Assembly (NCBI GenBank): GCA_035581425.1
Contig: DATJVP010000123.1
Coordinates: 25,026-89,025, forward strand
DNA from: DASZHJ01 sp035581425
GTDB taxonomy: Bacteria; Pseudomonadota; Alphaproteobacteria; ATCC43930; CGMCC-115725
Reading direction: 5' to 3'
Length of the DNA: 64,000 nucleotides
The notes beneath the pieces are model-generated. The model did not search any database. It was not told the DNA's origin and saw nothing but the letters and a program-made list of their open reading frames with translations. Below are positions 16,716 to 25,862 of this stretch, one piece after another. Every line of letters starts with the position of its first letter. Within the stretch, counting starts at the first letter, position 1. The translations under genes were made by a program, and so were the position numbers.

Positions 16716-18578
16716 TTACCGGCGCGGGGCGAGGGCGAAGGCCGCCTCGACATAGCCGAGGATCTGCTCGACGCAGGCCTCTATCGGCTGAGCCGCGGTG
16801 TCGACGACGAGCTCGGCGCCCTGCGGCGTCTCGTAGGGCGCCGAGATGCCTGTGAATTCCGCGATCTCGCCGGCGCGCGCGCGGCGGTAGAGGCCCTTGG
16901 GATCGCGCTGCTCGCAGGTCTCGAGATCGGCCTTGATGTAGATCTCGTGGAAGGCCTCCTTCGCCGCCGCCCGCGCCCGCGCGCGATCCGCGCGATAGGG
17001 CGAGATGAACGCGGTGATGCAGAGGATGCCCGCATCCGCGAAGAGCGCAGCCACCTCGCCGACGCGGCGGATGTTCTCGACGCGGTCCTCGGGCGCAAAG
17101 CCGAGATTGGCGTTGAGCCCGCTGCGGATGTTGTCGCCGTCGAGCACGTAGACGCTGTAGCCCTTGCGGAAGAGATGCTGCTCGACGGCCATGGCGAGCG
17201 TCGATTTGCCGGCGCCGGAGAGGCCGGTGAACCACAACACCCCGCCGTGATGCCCGATGCGCTCCGCGCGCGCGTCCGCCGTCACCTTGTGGCTGACGGG
17301 CGTGACATTCTCGGACTTGACGGTGATGGAGCGGCGCTGGTCGGGATAGTTGCGCAGAGAGGCGAGGCCGCCGGCGAGGGTTTCGCCATTGGCGCGCAGC
17401 ACGAAGCGGCTCGTCCGCGGGAGCCTGCCGTGCTCGTCGATAGCGAGCAGCGCGCGGCTCCGCAGAATCACTTCGGCGACCTGATCGCGCTGCACCGTCT
17501 CGGAACTGCTCGGCGCGAGGGTGTCGGTGTCGATGACGCGCTCGATGCGCTCCACCATCACCGGCGCCTCGGCGGTCGCGATGTGGAGGCGATAGGTCCT
17601 GCCGGGCGCGAGCGGCTCGGCACCGAGCCAGAACAGGGTCGCGTGGAATACGTTGCTGAGCGGCGGCGCGTCCTCGGGATGGCTCGCGATCTCGCCGCGC
17701 TCGACGAAGAGCGGGCGGTCGAGTGTGATGCCGACGGATTGGCCGGCTGTGCCATGTGTAGGCTCCGGCCCGGGCCATGCCTCGATCGCCTTGATGCGCG
17801 CGAGCTTGTTCGAGGGCGAGAAGAGCAGCCGGTCGCCGACCGCGAGCCGTCCGGTCTCGATGCGGCCCACGAGAATTCGCTTCTCGTCTTGGCGATAGAC
17901 ATCCTGGATCGGGAGACGCAGCGGCAAGGCCTCACCGGAAATGCCGCCCTCGAAGGCCTGGAGGGCCTCGATCAGCGTCGGGCCGCGATGCCAGGACATG
18001 CTCGGCGAGGGCACCCTGAGATTGTCGCCGTGCCGTGCGCAGACCGGTAGCACCAGCCGCGGCACAATGCCGATCTCGCGCAGGAAATCGCTGGCCTCGC
18101 GCTCGAGCGCGCGAAAGCGCGTCTCGGAGAAGGCCACGAGATCGAGCTTGTTGACGACGACCGCCACCTGCTGCAGGCCGAGGAGGCGCAGCAGATAGGC
18201 GTGGCGCCGCGTCTGCTCCTGCATGCCCTCGCTCGCGTCGACCACGAGAAGCGCCGCCTCGGCGCCGGCCGCGCCGCTCACCATGTTCGCGAGGAACTCG
18301 CGGTGTCCCGGCGCATCGATGATGACGACGTCGCGCCTGGGAAGGCGGAGCCAGAAGCGCGTCGTGTCGATGGTGACGGCTTGGTCGCGCTCGGCCTGGA
18401 AGGCGTCGAGGGCGAAGGACCACTCGATGGGAACGCCGCGGCGCTCGCTCACGCGCTTCAGCTCTTCCGCCTTGCCCACGGGAAGCGCCTCCATCTCGTG
18501 GAGGAGGCGTCCGATCAAGGTGGATTTTCCGTGATCGACGTGGCCGACCACGACCAACTTCAGCGGCGGTGTCGTCAT
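16716..18578 (-). CDS. cysNC: Bifunctional sulfate adenylyltransferase subunit 1 / APS kinase
   Basis: A 620-residue fusion. Residues 1-430 are the CysN GTPase (GHVDHGKST P-loop, DAPGH switch, NKLD) that drives APS formation with CysD. Residues 440-620 are APS kinase (second P-loop GLSGAGKST, then DGDNIRSGLN) that makes PAPS. The architecture equals rhizobial NodQ/CysNC. The start at 18578 is 13 bases after cysD ends, and the pair is an operon. No cysH, cysI, cysG or sulfotransferase gene is near, so it is unclear whether PAPS feeds assimilation or sulfation. Confidence 0.93.
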   Translation of the reverse strand: MTTPPLKLVVVGHVDHGKSTLIGRLLHEMEALPVGKAEELKRVSERRGVPIEWSFALDAFQAERDQAVTIDTTRFWLRLPRRDVVIIDAPGHREFLANMVSGAAGAEAALLVVDASEGMQEQTRRHAYLLRLLGLQQVAVVVNKLDLVAFSETRFRALEREASDFLREIGIVPRLVLPVCARHGDNLRVPSPSMSWHRGPTLIEALQAFEGGISGEALPLRLPIQDVYRQDEKRILVGRIETGRLAVGDRLLFSPSNKLARIKAIEAWPGPEPTHGTAGQSVGITLDRPLFVERGEIASHPEDAPPLSNVFHATLFWLGAEPLAPGRTYRLHIATAEAPVMVERIERVIDTDTLAPSSSETVQRDQVAEVILRSRALLAIDEHGRLPRTSRFVLRANGETLAGGLASLRNYPDQRRSITVKSENVTPVSHKVTADARAERIGHHGGVLWFTGLSGAGKSTLAMAVEQHLFRKGYSVYVLDGDNIRSGLNANLGFAPEDRVENIRRVGEVAALFADAGILCITAFISPYRADRARARAAAKEAFHEIYIKADLETCEQRDPKGLYRRARAGEIAEFTGISAPYETPQGAELVVDTAAQPIEACVEQILGYVEAAFALAPRR

Positions 18579-18591
18579 CGAGGCCGCCTCG

Positions 18592-19422
18592 TCACATGTA
18601 GCCCTGAGCGCGCAGGCGCTCGAAGGCGTCCTCGCTCTCGTGGTCCATGGCGCGTCCTGCGCGCTCGGGCTCGCGCGATGCCTCGAGCTCCGCGATGATC
18701 TCCGCAATAGTGCGGGCGTTGGAAGGCACGGGGAAGGTGATGTCCTTCTCGCCGAGAGAGCGGAAGCGCATGCCGTTCCGCGCGAAATAGAGCGGCACGA
18801 CGGGCATGCCTTCGCGCTCGACATAACGCCAGACGTCGATCTCGGTCCAATGCAGCAGCGGATGCACGCGCAGATGGCCGCCCGCGGGTGGCGCGGCGTT
18901 GAACTGGTCCCAGAACTCCGGCGGCTGTTGCCGGAAGTTCCAGGCGCCGGTCATGTCGCGCGGGCTGAAGACGCGCTCCTTGCTGCGGATCGCCTGCTCG
19001 TCGCGGCGGATGCCGAGGATGACTCCGCGAAAGCCGTGCTGCTCGATCACGCGCTTCAGGCCCAGCGTCTTCCGCGCCGCGGCCCGCGCCTTCGGTGGGA
19101 GCGAATCGTCGGTCTCCTCGACACCGGGACAGGGTGCATCGATGTAGGAGAGATTCCACTCCTCGATGATTCGATCGCGGAAGGCATAGACCTCCGGAAA
19201 CTCGTTCCCGGTGTCGAGCAAGATCACGGGGAAGGGGACGCGCCCGAAGAAAGCCTTGCGCGCGAGCCACAACAGACAATTCGAATCCTTACCGATCGAC
19301 CACAGCATGCCCAGGGGCTGCAGGCGGTTCATCGCCTCGCGTAGGATGTAAATCGATTGCGCCTCGAGCTCGTCGAGTCGGTCCAAGGATACCCCCGCAC
19401 CAGTCAAAGACTGCGCCATCAA
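18592..19422 (-). CDS. cysD: Sulfate adenylyltransferase subunit 2
   Basis: A 276-residue PP-loop ATP pyrophosphatase subunit that adenylates sulfate. The loop reads WSIGKDSN near residue 42, and RRDEQAIRSKERVFSPRD plus HPLLHWTEIDVWRYV are family blocks. It is about 25 residues shorter than E. coli CysD, mainly around the middle and the pre-C-terminal loop. Two adjacent ATGs (19422 and 19419) could start it. It is the first gene of the cysD-cysNC unit. Confidence 0.92.
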   Translation of the reverse strand: MMAQSLTGAGVSLDRLDELEAQSIYILREAMNRLQPLGMLWSIGKDSNCLLWLARKAFFGRVPFPVILLDTGNEFPEVYAFRDRIIEEWNLSYIDAPCPGVEETDDSLPPKARAAARKTLGLKRVIEQHGFRGVILGIRRDEQAIRSKERVFSPRDMTGAWNFRQQPPEFWDQFNAAPPAGGHLRVHPLLHWTEIDVWRYVEREGMPVVPLYFARNGMRFRSLGEKDITFPVPSNARTIAEIIAELEASREPERAGRAMDHESEDAFERLRAQGYM

Positions 19423-19526
19423 TCATAGGCGACAGTGGCTTGGCAAGGGGTCGATCGCGCAAACCATGCTTGCGCCACAATCGCCGCGTTGAATTCGCCG
19501 CACCTTAGCTTTCCGAGGGCAAGCTT

Positions 19527-19823
19527 ATGTCATCGCACAGCCCCGCGGTTCCCGTCGCCACTCCGCGTGGCTCCTGGGTGGTCGAGGCCCTCGTGCTAGC
19601 CGTCGCGGCCGGGGCCGCTATCTCCGCTGGTGTCTACTTCCGTTCACTGTGGGTCGGCATTGCCGTAGGCGTCGCGGCATTTCCGGGGATCGGCTGCATT
19701 CGCTCGGCGCTGGCACGACGCTTCGGGTGGCGGCCTCATTCGCTCGTGCGCATGGCCGCGCTCGCGTGGCAGGTGCTGACGGTGATTTCGGCCGTCCTCG
19801 ATTTCGTCGGCATTTTCGTGTGA
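19527..19823 (+). CDS. Small membrane protein, unknown
   Basis: A 98-residue protein with two or three hydrophobic segments (about residues 18-38, 40-58 and 76-97). No known family is recognised. It stands alone between cysD (divergent) and the peroxiredoxin-P4H fusion downstream. A purine-rich GAGGGCAAG lies just before the ATG. Real coding is supported by composition and hydrophobic patterning only. Confidence 0.6.
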   Translation: MSSHSPAVPVATPRGSWVVEALVLAVAAGAAISAGVYFRSLWVGIAVGVAAFPGIGCIRSALARRFGWRPHSLVRMAALAWQVLTVISAVLDFVGIFV

Positions 19824-19895
19824 TTGCGTGCACGCCCCGAAGCCCGCTCGATTGCCGCACCCCCTCGCGATCTGTTAGGTAGGGGCGAGGCCTCG

Positions 19896-20960
19896 ATGAC
19901 CGCGCCCACCGCGCCCCGCGACCGACCGATGTTCCGCCCGCCGCTCGCCGCGGGCGACCTCGCTCCGCCCCTCACGCTCAAGACTGCCGCGGGCGAGAGC
20001 GTCGATCTCGGCGCCGATGCGGTCGTCGGAAATCCGATGGTGGTGGCGTTCTGGCCGCGCTTCGATGCGGCGCCGGTGGCGTCGGCGGTCGCATCGATGA
20101 CGGCGGCGCTGCCCGCGCTGAGCGCGCTCGGCGCGCGCCTCTTCGCGGTGACGCTCGCGCAGCCGCGCGATGCCGCGGAGCAACGGCTTCCGATGCCGGT
20201 GCTGCTCGATCGCGACGGCAAGGCCTTCGCAGCCTGGAGCGCGGGAACGCGCGAGCAGCCGACGACGGTGGTGCTGCGGCAGAACGGGCACGTGACCGCG
20301 ATCCTCAAGGGCGACCCTGCGGCGCAGGCCGAGGGCGCCCTCGCCGCAGTCCGCGCGGTGGTCGAGGAGCGCAAGACGCTCGTGCCGACGCCGCACCCGC
20401 CGATCCTCGTGCTGCCGGAGGTGCTGAGCCCCGAGGATTGCCGCCGGCTCATCCAGATCTACGAGACTCGCGGCAAGACCTTCATCGAGCCCGGTCACGG
20501 CGAGGACGCCATGACCCTCGATTACAAGATGCGGATTCCGGAATACGGCCGTGGCGATCGCATCGATCATTGGATCGTCGAGAAGGACACGATGGGCTTC
20601 ATCGACGGCCGACTTTCGGGACGTCTCTTCCCGGAGATCCGTAGGGCATTCCAGTATCCGGTGACCCGGCGGGAGCGCATGCGGATAGGCTGCTACACCG
20701 GCTCGCGCGGCGGCGAGCTGCACGGGCATCGCGACAACACCGAGATCATCTCCGCGCATCGCCGCTTCGCCTGCTCGATCAACCTCAACACCGAGGAGTT
20801 CGAGGGCGGCGAACTGCGCTTTCCCGAATACGGCGATCAGCGTTACCGGCCGGAGACGGGCGCTGCGATCGTGTTCTCCTCATCGATCCTTCACGAGGCA
20901 TTGGAGGTGCGCGCCGGCCGCCGCTTCGTGCTGCTGGTGTTCCTCTATGGCGACTATTGA
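19896..20960 (+). CDS. Peroxiredoxin-like / prolyl 4-hydroxylase-type 2OG-Fe(II) oxygenase fusion
   Basis: A 354-residue two-domain protein. Residues 13-155 have a thioredoxin/AhpC-type fold pattern (LAAGDLAPPLTL, VVAFWPRF, LDRDGKAFAAW), but the peroxidatic motif reads FWPRFDAAPVAS and no cysteine occurs before residue 182. Residues 168-354 are a P4H-type dioxygenase with the iron triad H278-x-D280 and H333 and a basic 2-oxoglutarate anchor in GRRFVLL. The ATG at 19896 has GGGGCGAGG upstream. The dioxygenase should be active on a protein or small-molecule substrate; the first domain is probably a non-catalytic binding module. Confidence 0.87.
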   Translation: MTAPTAPRDRPMFRPPLAAGDLAPPLTLKTAAGESVDLGADAVVGNPMVVAFWPRFDAAPVASAVASMTAALPALSALGARLFAVTLAQPRDAAEQRLPMPVLLDRDGKAFAAWSAGTREQPTTVVLRQNGHVTAILKGDPAAQAEGALAAVRAVVEERKTLVPTPHPPILVLPEVLSPEDCRRLIQIYETRGKTFIEPGHGEDAMTLDYKMRIPEYGRGDRIDHWIVEKDTMGFIDGRLSGRLFPEIRRAFQYPVTRRERMRIGCYTGSRGGELHGHRDNTEIISAHRRFACSINLNTEEFEGGELRFPEYGDQRYRPETGAAIVFSSSILHEALEVRAGRRFVLLVFLYGDY

Positions 20961-21064
20961 GGGACGCCTCCTGCACCGCCGCATAACCGCATCGTGATTG
21001 GGCACTCGACCGAGGTGCACTAGGTATAATCTCATGTGGCCGTATTTCGCGAGGAGCATCGCCC

Positions 21065-21271
21065 ATGCGTAAGCGAGCCTTTGCCCTGGTGCTGGTGAGC
21101 CTGCTGGCGGGCCTCGCCGCCTGCGAGAGCCGCCCCCTGACGCCCCAAGAGGCCGCGGACCAACATCGCTTCGAGACTGGCTGTCGTTTCCAGGATGCGC
21201 AGGGCTACGAGGGGAACATGCCCTATTGCGGTCACAACGGCGGCGACAGCGGAGGTGCGCGGAGCCGCTGA
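21065..21271 (+). CDS. Small lipoprotein
   Basis: A 68-residue protein with a type II signal peptide: basic MRKR, hydrophobic core and lipobox LAAC at residues 18-21. The mature part of about 47 residues contains two more cysteines (GCRF and PYCGHNGG). No family recognised. It is convergent with corA, whose stop is 3 bases away. Confidence 0.65.
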   Translation: MRKRAFALVLVSLLAGLAACESRPLTPQEAADQHRFETGCRFQDAQGYEGNMPYCGHNGGDSGGARSR

Positions 21272-21274
21272 GCC

Positions 21275-22306
21275 TCAGAGCCAGCGCGCGCGCCGGAAAC
21301 GGTAGAAGAGATAGATGCAGGCGCCGGCTATCCCCGTCATCACCACGGGGTAGCCGAACTCCCATTCGAGTTCGGGCATGACCTTGAAGTTCATGCCGTA
21401 GATGCCCGCAATCGCCGTCGGCACGGCGAGGATGGCGGCCCAGCCCGCGAGTTTCTTCACGATCTCGTTCTGGCGAGCGGAGCCGAAGAGCAGGCTCGCC
21501 TCGAAGGCCGCGGCGAGCCGCTCGCGCAGGTCGCCGATCGCCTCCGTCACCTGCAGCACGTGATCGCGGACGTCCTTGAGGTAGGGCGTGATCGCCGTCG
21601 GCGCCAGCGCGAAGTCGTGACGCGCGAGCTGGTTCACGATCTCCACCATCGGCGCGACCGCGTGGCGCATGCGCTGCAGCCCGGAGCGCAGCCGGTAGAT
21701 GCGCTCGATGTCCGCGTCGGTGGGCGTCCCCGTGAAGATGTCGTCCTCGATCGTCTCAAGCTCGTCGCTGATCTTGTCGATGATCGGAAAGTAGTTGTCG
21801 GCGACAAAATCGAGGATCGCATAGAGGACGAAGCTCTCGCCGAGGCGCAGCAGCTCCGGCGAGCGCTCGCAGCGCCGGCGCACCTCTGCATAGGACGAGG
21901 ACGCGCCGTGGCGGATCGAGACGACGAAGCCCTTGCCGGCGATGACATGGGTCTCGCCGTATTCGATCTTGCCGGAGATGAGTTGCGCCGTGCGCAGCAC
22001 GAGGAAGAGCACGTCGCCGTAAACGTCGAGCTTCGGCCGCTGATGGGCCTGATGCGCATCCTCGACGATGAGGTCATGGAGCCCGAGCTGCTCCTGGAGA
22101 ACGCGCATCAAGTCCTCGTCGGGCTCGTAGAGGCCGACCCAGAGGAAGCAGCCCTCGCGCAAGGTGTGCGAGCCGCACTCCTGGATCGCGATATCCTCGA
22201 GGCGCTTTCCGTCCTTGTAGGCGGCGCAGGCGACGACGCCGGGCTTCAGCGTATCGCCCTCGCGCATTGCATCGGCGAGCCGGCTTGGCTCCTTGATGTC
22301 GGTCAC
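21275..22306 (-). CDS. corA: CorA family magnesium/divalent cation transporter
   Basis: A 343-residue protein with a large soluble N-terminal funnel domain and two C-terminal membrane helices. The selectivity signature YGMNF closes the first helix, followed by the ELEWEFGYP loop. A short basic tail (FRRARWL) ends the protein. Family members move Mg2+, Co2+ or Ni2+ as pentamers. It is a single gene with no Mg-responsive leader recognised upstream. Confidence 0.92.
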   Translation of the reverse strand: MTDIKEPSRLADAMREGDTLKPGVVACAAYKDGKRLEDIAIQECGSHTLREGCFLWVGLYEPDEDLMRVLQEQLGLHDLIVEDAHQAHQRPKLDVYGDVLFLVLRTAQLISGKIEYGETHVIAGKGFVVSIRHGASSSYAEVRRRCERSPELLRLGESFVLYAILDFVADNYFPIIDKISDELETIEDDIFTGTPTDADIERIYRLRSGLQRMRHAVAPMVEIVNQLARHDFALAPTAITPYLKDVRDHVLQVTEAIGDLRERLAAAFEASLLFGSARQNEIVKKLAGWAAILAVPTAIAGIYGMNFKVMPELEWEFGYPVVMTGIAGACIYLFYRFRRARWL

Positions 22307-22553
22307 CCGCTCCTCCCTCGGACAGGACCGAGACGCGCGTTGCCGCGCCTCAAATCAAGCTTGGTTCGCCCCGAGGCCGAGATCAAGCCCAGCCTCAGGC
22401 ACGAGGCTAGAATCCCGAGTGTGACAGTTCGATTATGCGGCCGTCCGTCGATATCGGTTGCAAGTGCGCATTTCGGTCGTCGTGTGGCTCTTCCGCGGGT
22501 TTGTGATATAGGGCAAGGAGCCCGGAGCGGGAGCGGGTTGTGGGGGAAGCCCT

Positions 22554-23552
22554 ATGAGGCGGCGGGAGTTCGCGGGGATACTCGCCATTCCGATGCTGGC
22601 GCGGTCGCTTGGGGTGCGCGCGCAAGGCTCCGCACCGCGGCGCATGGCGATCGTGCACAGCGGCATTCCCGCCGATAAGCTCACCGAGACCGGCGGCGTC
22701 ACTTGGCTGCATGAGTTCTTCGGGGAACTGCGCCGGCTCGGCTACGTCGAGGGCGGGAATCTCATCGTTGAGCGGTATTCCGCCGAGGGACACATCGACC
22801 GGGCCGCCGAGCTCGCACGCTCGGTCGTCGCCCGCAATCCCACCGTGATCGTGACGAACGGCCCTCTCGTGCTGCCCTTCGGCGCGGCCACGACGACGAT
22901 ACCCATCCTCGCGGTCATGGCAGAGCCCATCAGCGAGGGCGTGAGCGACAGCCTTGCGCGGCCCTCGGCCAATATCACGGGGGTGGCAGTCGACGCGGGG
23001 ATCGAGCTCTACGGCAAGCGGCTGGAGATTCTGAAGGAGGCGCTGCCGGGCGCGTCGAGGGTCGCCTATCTCGGCTCGCATACGCAATTCGACGGGGTCT
23101 TTGGAAAAGCGGCGAGAGACGCCGGGCGGCGTCTCGGGCTCGAGGTCGTGGGCGCGCCCCTCGGCGAGGTCACCCAACCGGAGCTGGAGCGCGCATTTCA
23201 GAGAATGGTGCAGGAGCGGCTTGACGCGGTGACCGTGAGCGCGGCGGGCGAGTACCTGGCAAACCGTCTCCCAATCGCAGCGCTCGCCGCCAGCAGCCGG
23301 CTGCCGGCCATGTATCCTTATCGCGACTACGTCGACGGTGGCGGTCTCATGGCCTATGCACCCGACCTCCCGGAGCTGGCGCGTCATCTTGCTGGGCAGG
23401 TGCGTCGAGTGCTGGACGGTGCGCGCCCACAGGAAATCCCGATCTATCAGGCGACGACATTCCACCTGATCGTGAACCAAAAGGCCGCGACCGCGCTCGG
23501 CCTAGCGCTTCCGCCCGCCTTTCTCGCTCGCGCCGACGAAGTGATCGATTAG
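22554..23552 (+). CDS. Orphan ABC-type substrate-binding protein, Tat-exported
   Basis: A 332-residue ABC_sub_bind (TrpX-like, PF04392-type) protein. It begins MRRREFAGI, a twin-arginine signal, with cleavage near VRAQ. Conserved blocks are GYVEGGNLIVE, PTVIVTNG and AEPISEGVSDSLARPSANITG. A GGGGGAAG ribosome site precedes the ATG. No permease or ATPase is adjacent; such lone genes are abundant in Bradyrhizobium-like genomes. A broken relative is present at about 33250. Confidence 0.85.
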   Translation: MRRREFAGILAIPMLARSLGVRAQGSAPRRMAIVHSGIPADKLTETGGVTWLHEFFGELRRLGYVEGGNLIVERYSAEGHIDRAAELARSVVARNPTVIVTNGPLVLPFGAATTTIPILAVMAEPISEGVSDSLARPSANITGVAVDAGIELYGKRLEILKEALPGASRVAYLGSHTQFDGVFGKAARDAGRRLGLEVVGAPLGEVTQPELERAFQRMVQERLDAVTVSAAGEYLANRLPIAALAASSRLPAMYPYRDYVDGGGLMAYAPDLPELARHLAGQVRRVLDGARPQEIPIYQATTFHLIVNQKAATALGLALPPAFLARADEVID

Positions 23553-23589
23553 CGCGCCGCTGTTTCGCGACGCAGAGACAGGCGCCGGT

Positions 23590-23904
23590 TCAGCGCCCCT
23601 GCGACGGGACCGTGCGCGCGGCGGGGTTGTCGAGGAACTGATCGCGGATGAAGGGCGAGGGCGCATTGTTCAGGGTCGAGGGCGAGCTGAATTGCAGCGT
23701 CGTGCTCCCGAACTTGAGCGAGTTGCCGGTGGTGTCGGTCTGCGACTGATCGGAGAAGCGGTGCCGGAGCTGGTCCGGGTCCGTGATCTTGGCGCTCCCG
23801 TCCGAATTGGTTTCGCCGGGGGTGATCGAGAAAGCGTAGGCGCCGGTCGCCGTCGTGACCAGCATTGCCCCGATGATCGCCGCCTGCATCGCCGATTTCA
23901 GCAT
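23590..23904 (-). CDS. Secreted protein, unknown
   Basis: A 104-residue protein with a Sec signal peptide (MLKSAMQAAIIGAMLVTTATGAYAF-type, cleavage about residue 24). The mature part is polar, rich in S, T, D and N and without cysteine. No family recognised. It is a single gene convergent with the binding-protein gene. Confidence 0.65.
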   Translation of the reverse strand: MLKSAMQAAIIGAMLVTTATGAYAFSITPGETNSDGSAKITDPDQLRHRFSDQSQTDTTGNSLKFGSTTLQFSSPSTLNNAPSPFIRDQFLDNPAARTVPSQGR

Positions 23905-24054
23905 GACCGCCTCGCCACTGCTTTGCCCCGCCTGAGGGGGCAGACCCTACCGCAGACTACCCTACACCCGATTGCAGCAAGATTAGGGCGGATTCTTCGC
24001 GGACCCCAAGCGCTTGCAATCATTGATTGAATTCGCCTTCAGCGAGGGAAGCCT

Positions 24055-24588
24055 TCAGCGCAGGAGCGCGAGGATTTCCTTGAAGCGTGGATGATCGCTG
24101 CGGGCGAGCCACTCGAAGATCGCCATCTCCGCGGTCACGATCTCGACGCCCGCGCGGCCGAGCCGGTCAAGCGCCACCGCCTTGTCGGAGGCACGGCGCG
24201 AGCCGATAGCGTCTGCGGCTGCGCTCACGCCGAAGCCGAGGCGCCGGAGCCCGAGCGCGGTCTGCATCAGGCAGACATGCGCCTCGCAACCCGCGATCGT
24301 CACCGAGCGCCGCGCGGAGCCCAGCGCTGGAACGAGTTCGGAATCCGCGGTCGCGTCGAAGGAGAGCTTCGCGAAGACTTTGTCGAGGAACGGCGCGATC
24401 GCGGGGACCGTAGCGCCGAGCCCCTGCGGGTTCTGCTCGGTCCCAAAGATCGGAATTTCCAAGAGCCGTGCCGCCTCGGCGAGCAGCTTGCAACGCCCGA
24501 TCACGGCCTCGCCATCCTCGATCGCGGGCATGAGCGCCGCTTGTAGGTCGACTAGCACCAGCGTCGATGCCGCGACGAAACCCACCAT
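24055..24588 (-). CDS. Isochorismatase-family cysteine hydrolase
   Basis: A 177-residue YcaC/isochorismatase-like hydrolase. The catalytic triad is visible as the aspartate in LVLVDLQ, the lysine in FAKLSFDA and the cysteine in GCEAHVC. The start at 24588 has a GGGAGGGGG ribosome site. The frame extends upstream but without family similarity. Family members hydrolyse amides, nicotinamide or enol ethers; the substrate is unknown. It is divergent from the nitronate monooxygenase gene. Confidence 0.86.
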   Translation of the reverse strand: MVGFVAASTLVLVDLQAALMPAIEDGEAVIGRCKLLAEAARLLEIPIFGTEQNPQGLGATVPAIAPFLDKVFAKLSFDATADSELVPALGSARRSVTIAGCEAHVCLMQTALGLRRLGFGVSAAADAIGSRRASDKAVALDRLGRAGVEIVTAEMAIFEWLARSDHPRFKEILALLR

Positions 24589-24775
24589 CGCCCCCTCCCG
24601 CAACGTTCTTTCGGCCTCCATCGGCCGCGCGGCCGACGGCAAGACCTTAACACAGCCGGTGTCGTTTCGCTCCGCTCTTTCCCGCGAGGAGGCTTCCCCA
24701 CTAAAGTGCGAAAATGTTCGTGGGGGACCTGGAAATGCCCGGCGGATTGCGTGTGCGCGGCAATGCGGTGCGACA

Positions 24776-25774
24776 ATGACGCTGCCGGCGATTCTGGAGG
24801 AGCGGCTCGCGCTCCCGGTGATCGGCGCGCCGATGTTCACGGTCTCCGTGCCCGAGCTCGTTATCGCGCAGTGCAAAGCCGGGATCGTCGGAAGCTTTCC
24901 GGCGCTCAACGCGCGTCCGGCCGAGGCGCTCGACGAGTGGCTCCTCCGCATCCGACGCGAGCTCGATGCGCACGACGCGCGCTACCCGGAGCGTCCCGCC
25001 GCGCCCTTCGCGGTGAACCTGATCGTCCACCGCACGAACGTCCGGCTCGAGCACGATCTTGAGCTCTGCGTGAGGCATCGTGTCCCCATCATCATCACGT
25101 CGCTCGGCGCGCGCGAGGAGGTGAACAGCGCGGTCCATGCCTATGGCGGAATCGTGCTCCACGACGTCATCCACGACGTCTTCGCGCGGAAAGCGGTCGA
25201 GAAGGGCGCGGACGGCCTCATCGCAGTCTCAGCGGGCGCCGGCGGCCATGCCGGCACGATCTCGCCATTGGCGCTCGTCGAGGAGATCAGGGCCTGGTGG
25301 GGCGGCACGCTCGTCCTCTCCGGCGCGATCGCGACGGGCCGCGCAGTGCTAGCGGCGCAGGCCCTCGGTGCCGATCTCGCCTATGTCGGCTCAGCCTTCA
25401 TCGCAACGCAGGAGAGCAACGCCGCGCCTGCCTACAAGCAGATGATCGTAGATTCCAGCGCTTCGGACATCGTCTACACGAATTTCTTCAGCGGCGTGCA
25501 CGGCAATTATCTGAAGCCTTCGATCGCGCGCGCCGGCCTCGACCCGGAGGCGCTACCGCAGTCGGATGCCGGCAAGATGAGCTTCGCCGACGGCACCAGC
25601 AGGCCCAAGGCCTGGCGCGACATCTGGGGCGCGGGCCAGGGGATCGGCGCGGTCCAGGCGATCGTCAGCGTGGCCGAGCTGGTGGCGCGGCTCGAGCGCG
25701 AATACGAGGCCGCGCGCGCGAAGCTCCTCGCGGGCTCCATGCCGGCGCAGCGCCTTCGACGAGCGCGGACTTGA
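24776..25774 (+). CDS. Nitronate monooxygenase family flavoprotein
   Basis: A 332-residue FMN TIM-barrel enzyme. The GAPMFTVS start region, SAGAGGHAG (containing the catalytic histidine) and the GADLAYVGSAFIAT phosphate-binding block are typical. It oxidises alkyl nitronates such as propionate-3-nitronate, or acts on related enolates. ATG 24776 is the first start that keeps the family N-terminus. It lies 88 bases before dgcN on the same strand, separated by a hairpin, so co-transcription is possible but not certain. Confidence 0.87.
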   Translation: MTLPAILEERLALPVIGAPMFTVSVPELVIAQCKAGIVGSFPALNARPAEALDEWLLRIRRELDAHDARYPERPAAPFAVNLIVHRTNVRLEHDLELCVRHRVPIIITSLGAREEVNSAVHAYGGIVLHDVIHDVFARKAVEKGADGLIAVSAGAGGHAGTISPLALVEEIRAWWGGTLVLSGAIATGRAVLAAQALGADLAYVGSAFIATQESNAAPAYKQMIVDSSASDIVYTNFFSGVHGNYLKPSIARAGLDPEALPQSDAGKMSFADGTSRPKAWRDIWGAGQGIGAVQAIVSVAELVARLEREYEAARAKLLAGSMPAQRLRRART

Positions 25775-25787
25775 AAACCCCGCGCTC
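25761..25787 (+). other. Hairpin spanning the stop of the nitronate monooxygenase gene
   Basis: GAGCGCGG (25761-25768) pairs perfectly with CCGCGCTC (25780-25787) around an 11-base loop that contains the TGA stop. No T-run follows, so it is not a classical terminator; it may protect mRNA 3' ends or reduce read-through into dgcN. Confidence 0.4.
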
Positions 25788-25862
25788 CCACGCTCAAGTA
25801 TGCAAAGCCGTGGGGGCGCCGGCATATCCGCGGGGGCGCCCGGAAGAACGAGGACGGACGCC

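Noticed and set aside
18579..18824. N-terminal extension of cysNC over the end of cysD
   Set aside because: The extended part is low-complexity S/R/A sequence; family similarity begins at the ATG at 18578.
22307..22553. Riboswitch or Mg-sensing leader upstream of corA or the Tat binding protein
   Set aside because: No conserved riboswitch core or stacked hairpin arrangement could be identified.
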